64,000 bases of DNA from Luteolibacter ambystomatis (lineage in GTDB: Bacteria; Verrucomicrobiota; Verrucomicrobiia; Verrucomicrobiales; Akkermansiaceae). Made by a program: the position numbers and the translations under genes. The notes beneath the pieces were generated by a model, which made no database searches, was not told where the DNA came from, and saw only the letters and a list, made by a program, of their open reading frames with translations. Positions 58,500-64,000 of the stretch are shown here, piece by piece (within the stretch, counting starts at the first letter, position 1; each line of letters begins with the position of its first letter). The stretch spans positions 5,219,754-5,283,753 of the forward strand of contig NZ_CP073100.1 of assembly GCF_018137965.1 (NCBI RefSeq). Reading direction: 5' to 3'.

Positions 58500-59522
58500 G
58501 TGTTCGACGCCTACTCCCTGCTCCGCCCGCTGCTTTTCCGTCTTGATGCCGAGACCGCGCACCATCTCAGCCTGAAAGCCCTACGCCTTGCGGAAGGCTC
58601 CGGATTGTTGCAACTTGCATTCCCGTCCGATGAGTTCGCGACGCCAGTGGAGGTGATGGGGCTGAGATTTCCGAACCGGTTGGGCCTCGCGGCGGGCCTC
58701 GACAAGGAGGGGAATACGATCGATGCGCTCGGGCGGCTGGGTTTCGGGTTCGTGGAAATCGGCACCATCACGCCGCGTCCACAACCGGGAAATCCGAAGC
58801 CGCGTTTGTTCCGCCTGATTTCCCATGAGGCGATCATCAATCGGATGGGCTTCAATAATCCGGGAATCGAGGCGGGGGTCGCCAACGTGCGCGGAACCCG
58901 GAATTTCCACGGCGTGATCGGTTTCAACATCGGAAAGAACAAGGACACGCCGAACGAGAACGCGGCGGATGATTACCTGGCTTGTCTCAAGGCGGCGTAT
59001 GCGGTGGCGGATTACATCGTGGTGAATTTGTCCTCGCCGAATACCCCGGGCCTGCGCGACTTGCAGGGTGAGGAGGCGTCGGCCCGGTTGCTGGAGACCT
59101 TGAAGAAGGAGCAGGAGAAGCTGTCCATCCAGCACGGCAGGAAGGTGCCGCTGTTGTTCAAGGTGGCACCGGATCTGGAGCCTGCGCACATCCAGGGATT
59201 GGCGCGGGTGTTCCGCGAGGGTGGCTTGGACGGCTTGATCGCCACCAATACCACGCTCGACCGCTCGCTGGTGCAGGGGCATCCGCGTGCCAGCGAGGCG
59301 GGTGGCCTTTCCGGCAAGCCCTTGACCACACGCAGCACGGAAGTGATCGCGGCCTTCGCTTCGGAACTGGGCGGCCGCATCCCGATCATCGGGGTGGGTG
59401 GCATTTCCACGGTGGAGGATGCCCGGGCGAAATTGCGCGCGGGAGCCTCGCTGGTGCAGATCTACAGCTCGTTCATTTTCCGCGGACCGGAACTCGTGAA
59501 AGAATTGGTGAAGAATCTTTGA
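58500..59522 (+). CDS. pyrD: Dihydroorotate dehydrogenase (quinone), class 2
   Basis: Oxidises dihydroorotate to orotate in pyrimidine synthesis, passing electrons to quinone at the inner membrane. It has 340 residues from a GTG start. The N-terminal helices (DAYSLLRPLLFRLDAETAHH) are the class 2 membrane-associated extension. FMN-binding parts are GLAAGLDKEGN, FVEIGTITPRPQPGNPKPRL and IIGVGGIST. The catalytic Ser is in NLSSPNTPGLRDLQ near 177. The frame is open to 58350, but the extra Cys-rich codons do not fit the family. Confidence 0.95.
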   Translation: MFDAYSLLRPLLFRLDAETAHHLSLKALRLAEGSGLLQLAFPSDEFATPVEVMGLRFPNRLGLAAGLDKEGNTIDALGRLGFGFVEIGTITPRPQPGNPKPRLFRLISHEAIINRMGFNNPGIEAGVANVRGTRNFHGVIGFNIGKNKDTPNENAADDYLACLKAAYAVADYIVVNLSSPNTPGLRDLQGEEASARLLETLKKEQEKLSIQHGRKVPLLFKVAPDLEPAHIQGLARVFREGGLDGLIATNTTLDRSLVQGHPRASEAGGLSGKPLTTRSTEVIAAFASELGGRIPIIGVGGISTVEDARAKLRAGASLVQIYSSFIFRGPELVKELVKNL

Positions 59523-59622
59523 TCGGTTATCGTCAGAAGGACAGAAGGCGTAGAAAGAATTTCCCTTGAGGACTTCCGCAATACGTCTAACGGTAATGAT
59601 GTCCAACCAACCGAATCCCATC

Positions 59623-59880
59623 ATGAAAAAGATCCTGCTTTGCACTCCCGCCGTCATCGCTGCCATGGCTCTCTCGAGCTGCGCTGACGCCGGCCCGAAC
59701 ACCCAGCGTGGTGCCGCCACCGGCGCGCTTCTCGGCGCGGGTGCGGGTGCCATCATCGGCCACCAGTCCGGCCGCACCCTCGAAGGTGCCGCCATCGGTG
59801 CCGGTTCCGGCGCGCTTATCGGCGGTGCCTACGGCAACGCCCGCGACCAGGAAGACCGCCGCTACTACGGCGGCTACTAA
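59623..59880 (+). CDS. Glycine-zipper lipoprotein
   Basis: An 85-residue envelope lipoprotein. The signal MKKILLCTPAVIAAMALSSC ends with lipobox ALSSC. Residues 28-70 are a glycine zipper (GAATGALLGAGAGAIIGHQS, then GAAIGAGSGALIGGAYG), as in YMGG/OmpA-like zipper domains that insert into membranes as helical hairpins. The C-terminal DRRYYGGY is short and polar. It has its own strong terminator. The ATG at 59623 is chosen by the signal peptide. Confidence 0.88.
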   Translation: MKKILLCTPAVIAAMALSSCADAGPNTQRGAATGALLGAGAGAIIGHQSGRTLEGAAIGAGSGALIGGAYGNARDQEDRRYYGGY

Positions 59881-59907
59881 TCCGATCAAGATACTCACCA
59901 TCCAACA

Positions 59908-59942
59908 GGGCATCCGGTTTCGGCCGGGTGCCCGTTTTTTTT
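59908..59942 (+). terminator. Rho-independent terminator after the glycine-zipper lipoprotein
   Basis: GGGCATCCGG pairs with CCGGGTGCCC around TTTCGG and is followed by G and eight T residues. A textbook terminator 28 bp past the stop. Confidence 0.92.
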
Positions 59943-60014
59943 GGATGAAATCAGCGTCCGGCGTCTCTTAACTGCGCGAAACCCAGCCGCTTCCGCATCG
60001 CCTTTTCCCTTCGT

Positions 60015-62234
60015 ATGAGACGCCTCGCCACCTTTCTGTTCCTAGCCGCCTCCGCGCTGCTGCCGGTCCGCGCCCAGTATGACTTCGGCCAACTTGGAGG
60101 AGATGGTGGCAAGGAGGGTTCGAGCGCCACGCTGGTGTCCGAGGTGAAGTCGATCGCTCCCGGCAAGCCGTTCACCGTGGCGCTGCAATTGAAGCATCCG
60201 GAAGAGTGGCACAGCTACTACGTGAATTCCGGCGGTGTGGAGAAGGCTCCGGAGTTGAAGTGGACGCTGCCTGATGGATTCACCGCCGGACTCATCCAGT
60301 GGCCGACACCGGAAGTGAAGGACGGTTTCTTCGGCAAGAGCTTTGTGTTTGGCGGCAGCCCGGTCTTCCTCGTGGACATCACGCCACCCTCCACATTGAA
60401 GGCGGGCGACCACGCCAAGCTCGAACTCGCGGCGGGCTGGCAGATCTGCAAGGAGATGTGCAAGGATGAGAAGGCAACGCTGAATCTCGATCTGACAGTG
60501 GCGGATGCCCCGGTGACGGATGCTTCGAAGGCGGAGTTTTTCCAAAAGGTGCGCAAGACCCATCCACGTGCTTCCACCGCATGGAGCTACATTTCGGTGA
60601 ACAAGGGCGATACCTTCGAGGTGAGGCTCACGCCGGGCGCCGGTGCTGCGGGTGATCTCGACAAAGCGGGATTGGAATTCGTTCCCGCAGTGCCATTCGT
60701 GCAGGCGCTGTCCGATGGGGGCTCGCTGAAGCACGAGGGATCTTCCTGGGTGCTGGTGCTGAAGCGCAAGACGAAGGACGCGTTGGAAAACGACATCCCT
60801 GTTGGCCGAACGATATCCGGTATTCTTTCTGCGAAGACTCCACTGGATACCACCACCGGCTCTCCGGCGATTGTGCTCACCGATGTTGGCATGATCACGA
60901 AGGTGGGTTCGATGGTCGTGGAGTATTCATCGGTCGTCGTCATGGAGAACGGCCAACCGGGTGCAACCGACTCGTCTGGTAAATCCGTGGCCACTTCACA
61001 AGACCTGCCGTTTCCGAAACTGCTGTTCGTGTTGGGTTCGATGGCCGTTGGCGGCCTGATCCTGAATCTGATGCCCTGCGTGTTTCCGGTGATCGGATTG
61101 AAGATCATGGGCTTCGTCCAGCAGGCCGGTGAGGATCGCAGGAAGGTGGTGGTCCATGGGTTGGCGTTCACCGCTGGCGTGCTGATTTCCTTCTGGGTGC
61201 TCAGTGGCGTGTTGTTCGCGGCACGCGCGGCGGCCTTTGCCAAGACCGGCTCCGCCGAGAGCGTGGGCTGGGGCTACCAACTTCAGGACCCGCGGGTGGT
61301 GCTGGGATTGTTGCTGCTGATGTTCGTGCTCGCTCTGAACATGTTCGGCGTTTTCGAGATTGGAGCGTCGGCTACATCGATTGGCGGTTCGTTGCAGGCG
61401 AAGCAGGGAACGATGGGGGCCTTTTTCTCCGGCGTGCTGGCCACGCTGGTGGCGACTCCTTGCTCGGCTCCGTTCCTGGGAGTCGCGATCGGTACGGCCA
61501 TCGGGTTGCCCGCGGTGCAGTTTTTCCTATGCTTCACGGCGATGGGAATTGGACTCGCCTTCCCGTATCTGCTGCTGTCCTGCGTGCCTTCGCTGATCCG
61601 GTTCCTGCCGCGTCCGGGTGCGTGGATGGAAAGCTTCAAGCAGGCGATGAGCTTCCTGCTGTTTGCCACGGCGGGCTACCTGCTGTGGGTGTATGTCGGA
61701 CAGATTTCGTTGGAGAACATGCTGGGGCCGGTGTTCGGCCTGAGCTCCATCGCACTCGGCGCGTGGATCTACGGTCGCTGGCATCTGCCGCACCGGACCG
61801 CGCGCACGCGCATGACAGCGGTGGTGCTCGCGCTTGTCTTCGTTCTTGGGGGTGTGTGGCTTTCCAAACCTCCGGCGAAAAGCGCTCTGGTGTGGGAACA
61901 TTGGTCCGATGCGCGCGTGCAGGAACTTCTCAAGCAGGGCACTCCGGTCTATGTGGATTTCACCGCGCAGTGGTGCGCGACCTGCCAGGTCAACAAGAAG
62001 CGCGCCTACACTCCCGAGGTCATCAAGCTGATGAACAGCCGCGGAGTCGTCACCCTCAAGGCGGACAAGACCAATCCGGACCCGGCCATCGAAACCAAGC
62101 TGCGCGAGCTGAACCGCAGCGCGATCCCGGTGAATGTCCTGTACGTCCCGGGCAAGGAGCCGGTGATTACTCCGGAACTGCTTTCGCCCGGTTACCTCAC
62201 CGACCTGATCGGGAAGGAAGTGCCGGCCAAGTGA
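60015..62234 (+). CDS. dsbD: Thiol:disulfide interchange protein DsbD
   Basis: Carries reducing power from cytoplasmic thioredoxin to the periplasm. It has 739 residues: signal peptide (MRRLATFLFLAASALLPVRA), an N-terminal DsbD alpha domain with a Cys pair in CKEMCKD (near 145), a membrane domain of about eight helices with cysteines in NLMPCVFPV (near 355) and ATPCSAPFLG (near 482), and a C-terminal thioredoxin domain with WCATC (near 654). All three redox pairs are present. The N domain is larger than in E. coli, as is common in Bacteroidetes and Verrucomicrobia-type proteins. Confidence 0.95.
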   Translation: MRRLATFLFLAASALLPVRAQYDFGQLGGDGGKEGSSATLVSEVKSIAPGKPFTVALQLKHPEEWHSYYVNSGGVEKAPELKWTLPDGFTAGLIQWPTPEVKDGFFGKSFVFGGSPVFLVDITPPSTLKAGDHAKLELAAGWQICKEMCKDEKATLNLDLTVADAPVTDASKAEFFQKVRKTHPRASTAWSYISVNKGDTFEVRLTPGAGAAGDLDKAGLEFVPAVPFVQALSDGGSLKHEGSSWVLVLKRKTKDALENDIPVGRTISGILSAKTPLDTTTGSPAIVLTDVGMITKVGSMVVEYSSVVVMENGQPGATDSSGKSVATSQDLPFPKLLFVLGSMAVGGLILNLMPCVFPVIGLKIMGFVQQAGEDRRKVVVHGLAFTAGVLISFWVLSGVLFAARAAAFAKTGSAESVGWGYQLQDPRVVLGLLLLMFVLALNMFGVFEIGASATSIGGSLQAKQGTMGAFFSGVLATLVATPCSAPFLGVAIGTAIGLPAVQFFLCFTAMGIGLAFPYLLLSCVPSLIRFLPRPGAWMESFKQAMSFLLFATAGYLLWVYVGQISLENMLGPVFGLSSIALGAWIYGRWHLPHRTARTRMTAVVLALVFVLGGVWLSKPPAKSALVWEHWSDARVQELLKQGTPVYVDFTAQWCATCQVNKKRAYTPEVIKLMNSRGVVTLKADKTNPDPAIETKLRELNRSAIPVNVLYVPGKEPVITPELLSPGYLTDLIGKEVPAK

Positions 62235-62243
62235 CCCGGCGGA

Positions 62244-62531
62244 TCATTCGCGTGGCTTGAGATAGACCCAGGTCGCACCCCAGCCGCCGGAGCCTTCTCC
62301 GGCGGGATACTGGAAATCCCGTACTTGCGGCAATTTCCGCAGCAGCGCGTGGACGCCCTCGCGGAGCGCGCCGGAGCCCTTGCCGTGGATCACGCGTATG
62401 GCGTGAATGCCGCGCTCCAGGCAGCCATCGAACCATTCCGGAAGCAGGTCGCCGAGATCGGACGGGTGGAAGGTGTGTAGATCCAGCTCGGGTCCCGGCT
62501 CGATCGGGATGATGTCGTCGTGTTCCTCCAT
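62244..62531 (-). CDS. Smr-domain protein
   Basis: A 95-residue protein that is essentially one Smr domain (MutS2 C-terminal-like), a putative nuclease or nucleic-acid-binding fold. The key motifs are LDLHTFHPSDL and IHGKGSGALREGVHALL (HGKG). The ATG at 62531 lies 2 bp after the stop of the GT25 gene, so it is probably co-translated. Stand-alone Smr proteins of this size occur in many bacteria; the cellular role is unknown. Confidence 0.88.
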   Translation of the reverse strand: MEEHDDIIPIEPGPELDLHTFHPSDLGDLLPEWFDGCLERGIHAIRVIHGKGSGALREGVHALLRKLPQVRDFQYPAGEGSGGWGATWVYLKPRE

Positions 62532-62533
62532 GG

Positions 62534-63238
62534 TCAGGAAGTGGCGGAGGATTTGAACAAGCGCCGCAAGCCACTCCACCAGTCGCGCTTTGCCCTTGGA
62601 GCGCCGTTGATATTGGATGGCTCGTCCGGCAGGATGTTCACGAGGCAGTCCACGGTGTCGTGGAATCCGAAGCGATCCTGCAACTCGCGGCTGAGCTGGA
62701 TGTAGAGATGGTCGATGGGGCGGCGGGGCTCCGCGTGGTGGATGAGGATGTGTTCTGCGAGCCTCCGGGAGATCAGGTAGCCCCAGGAGCCGATGCTGGT
62801 GGGGCCGACACGGTTGAAACGCCGGCCCGGTTCCAAACAACGGTATTCGTCGTAGAAGGGGAACTTCAGGTTGTGGAGCTGCACGTGGTCCGCGTCCGGC
62901 GGGAGATGGTCCCACAGGTTTTCCAGCGTCATTTCCCCGGCAGGATCCAGCACACCATCGTCCTCCAGCACGATGGCGTGGTCCAGCTGGTAGTCGACGA
63001 TCCTTTGCAGCACGCCGAGGTGCGACCGGTAGCACGCGACCTGGGTCACCGTCAGCGGCCAGGCATCCACCGGCACCACGAGGCGCTCCGGTCTGGTGGC
63101 CAGGCCATCGACCGCATCGACCACCTCGAAATCCCAGCCGGTCGGCAGCAGCTGCGACAGCAGGTGCAGGCGGCGCGAGCGGGCGCGGGGCAGGGAGATG
63201 GCGAAGATGCGGCTGCGTTTCACGGGCGACCGCATCAT
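62534..63238 (-). CDS. Glycosyltransferase family 25 protein, copy 2
   Basis: A GT25 (LPS biosynthesis type) sugar transferase of 234 residues. It starts with the family pattern RIFAISLPRARSRR, has WDFEVVDAVDG, the VACYRSHLGVLQ motif and the nucleotide-sugar/metal motif AIVLEDDGVL, then GSWGYLISRR. The ATG pair at 63238/63235 overlaps the stop of the upstream GT25 gene. It is clearly paralogous to that gene but differs in its C terminus, suggesting a tandem duplication with altered acceptor. Confidence 0.9.
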   Translation of the reverse strand: MMRSPVKRSRIFAISLPRARSRRLHLLSQLLPTGWDFEVVDAVDGLATRPERLVVPVDAWPLTVTQVACYRSHLGVLQRIVDYQLDHAIVLEDDGVLDPAGEMTLENLWDHLPPDADHVQLHNLKFPFYDEYRCLEPGRRFNRVGPTSIGSWGYLISRRLAEHILIHHAEPRRPIDHLYIQLSRELQDRFGFHDTVDCLVNILPDEPSNINGAPRAKRDWWSGLRRLFKSSATS

Positions 63239-63987
63239 GCCCGGTTTGGCGTGGGCGACAAGGCCGCCGGGGGCGGATGGTGTTTCCTCGCCTGGTATTC
63301 TTTCCAATAACGGAGCGTGAGCCGGGCGCTGCGTGGAGCAGGAATCCAGCGGTTGATCGAAGAAGGGTTCCCCCAATGCGTGTCCACCAGCCGCTCCACG
63401 GTATCGTAGAAGCCGAAACGGTCCTTCCGCGTCCGGCTGAGCTGGATGAAGACATCGTCCATCGGCTTGCGCGGGATGGAATGATGTTCCAGCACGTAAT
63501 CCACCAGCCGCCGCGAGACGATGTAACCCCATCCGCCGGTGTTGGTGGGGCAGACGCGGTTGAAGCGCTCGCCCGGCTCGATCATCCGGTAGCCGCGGAA
63601 CTTTTCATCGCGGACATTGTGGAGCTGGATGTGATCCGCGCCCGGCGGCAGATGGTCCCACACGGTGGCGAGAGTCATCGTGGTGCCGGGCACCAGCTTG
63701 AGGTCGTCCTCCAGGATCAGACCGTAATCGAGATCCGCGGCGGTGATCCGCCGGAATACCTCCAGATGCGAATGGTAGCAGGCGACTTCGCCGATGAAGA
63801 AATTCAGCCATGCATGCACGGGCACAACCAGCTCGCGGCGCTTGACCCGGAGCGCATCGATCCCTTCGACCACCTCGAAATCCCAGCCAGTGGCCTCGAG
63901 CTGGTGCAGTGAGCGCTCCCGCCGTTCCCGCTGCCGGGCCAGCGAGATCAGGAAAATCCGCGTGCGGATGGGGGACATCGGCCGCAT
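63235..63987 (-). CDS. Glycosyltransferase family 25 protein, copy 1
   Basis: A GT25 transferase of 250 residues: RIFLISLARQRERRERS at the start, WDFEVVEGIDALR, EVACYHSHLEVFRR, GLILEDDLKL (metal and nucleotide-sugar binding) and GGWGYIVSRRL. It probably adds a sugar to LPS or another surface glycan from the cytoplasmic side. Start ATG at 63987 or 63978. The C terminus has a basic, proline-rich end. Its stop overlaps the next GT25 start. More genes of the cluster may lie beyond the window edge. Confidence 0.9.
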   Translation of the reverse strand: MRPMSPIRTRIFLISLARQRERRERSLHQLEATGWDFEVVEGIDALRVKRRELVVPVHAWLNFFIGEVACYHSHLEVFRRITAADLDYGLILEDDLKLVPGTTMTLATVWDHLPPGADHIQLHNVRDEKFRGYRMIEPGERFNRVCPTNTGGWGYIVSRRLVDYVLEHHSIPRKPMDDVFIQLSRTRKDRFGFYDTVERLVDTHWGNPSSINRWIPAPRSARLTLRYWKEYQARKHHPPPAALSPTPNRA

Positions 63988-64000
63988 TTTGCCCGTTTTC

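Noticed and set aside
1..64000. Search for tRNA, rRNA, CRISPR and known riboswitches
   Set aside because: I saw no cloverleaf with conserved TTCRA arm, no rRNA sequence, no regular repeat-spacer array and no cobalamin riboswitch near the adenosyltransferase gene. A structure-based search could still find something.

Overview
The window looks like a chromosomal stretch of a high-GC member of the Verrucomicrobiota, probably near Luteolibacter or Haloferula. This placement is inference from gene content: secreted glycoside hydrolases, a DUF5069 protein, proteins combining TSP3-type calcium repeats with LamG and YD repeats, a GH13_8-type branching enzyme, and few clear Shine-Dalgarno sites. Nearly all of the sequence is coding. 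I saw no rRNA, tRNA or CRISPR array.

Layout: 0.06-6.9 kb holds glycan genes (GH29 fucosidase, GH1 glucosidase, large GH94-like enzyme). 6.9-12.4 kb holds an NlpC/P60 peptidase and a minus-strand iron-sulfur operon read as Fur-like regulator, sufC, dps, sufB, sufD. 12.5-17.2 kb holds a secreted helical protein, a small membrane protein, an ABCG-like transporter and an IscU-type scaffold. 17.3-31.1 kb is mostly metabolic: FGGY kinase, DUF374 acyltransferase, folD, an AlkP-superfamily protein, a Tat-exported phosphoesterase, a PHP phosphatase, pta, a methyltransferase, a melibiase-like enzyme and a GH25-like lipoprotein. 31.1-36.4 kb carries glgB, a PduO-type adenosyltransferase, queE and gph. 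36.4-43.2 kb is a tightly overlapping efflux operon (TolC-like, MacA, split MacB) ending in its own response regulator and histidine kinase.

The most interesting region is 43.2-57.0 kb. It opens with a frameshifted primase-like remnant and a 17-bp palindrome. A three-gene operon follows: a secreted proline-rich protein, a LamG/TSP3 protein and a 2747-residue RHS/YD protein. The RHS protein ends in an AT-richer tip that reads as a TNT-type (NAD-glycohydrolase) toxin, followed by a tiny overlapping immunity candidate. Downstream lies a second copy of the last 1277 bp of the RHS core. It has a signal-peptide-like start and a different short tip. Two copies of a ~320-bp repeat flank this orphan module, and one of them runs into the immunity gene. 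I read the region as a polymorphic-toxin locus with a spare C-terminal cassette.

57.2-64 kb returns to core genes: a primary-type sigma factor, pyrD, a glycine-zipper lipoprotein, dsbD, an Smr-domain protein and two tandem GT25 glycosyltransferases. Several non-coding signals are recorded separately: a 15-mer shared by the Fur-like and sigma-factor promoters, a 10-bp-phased TTCGTG repeat at two loci, a decamer cluster upstream of pyrD, and related hairpins between convergent genes.
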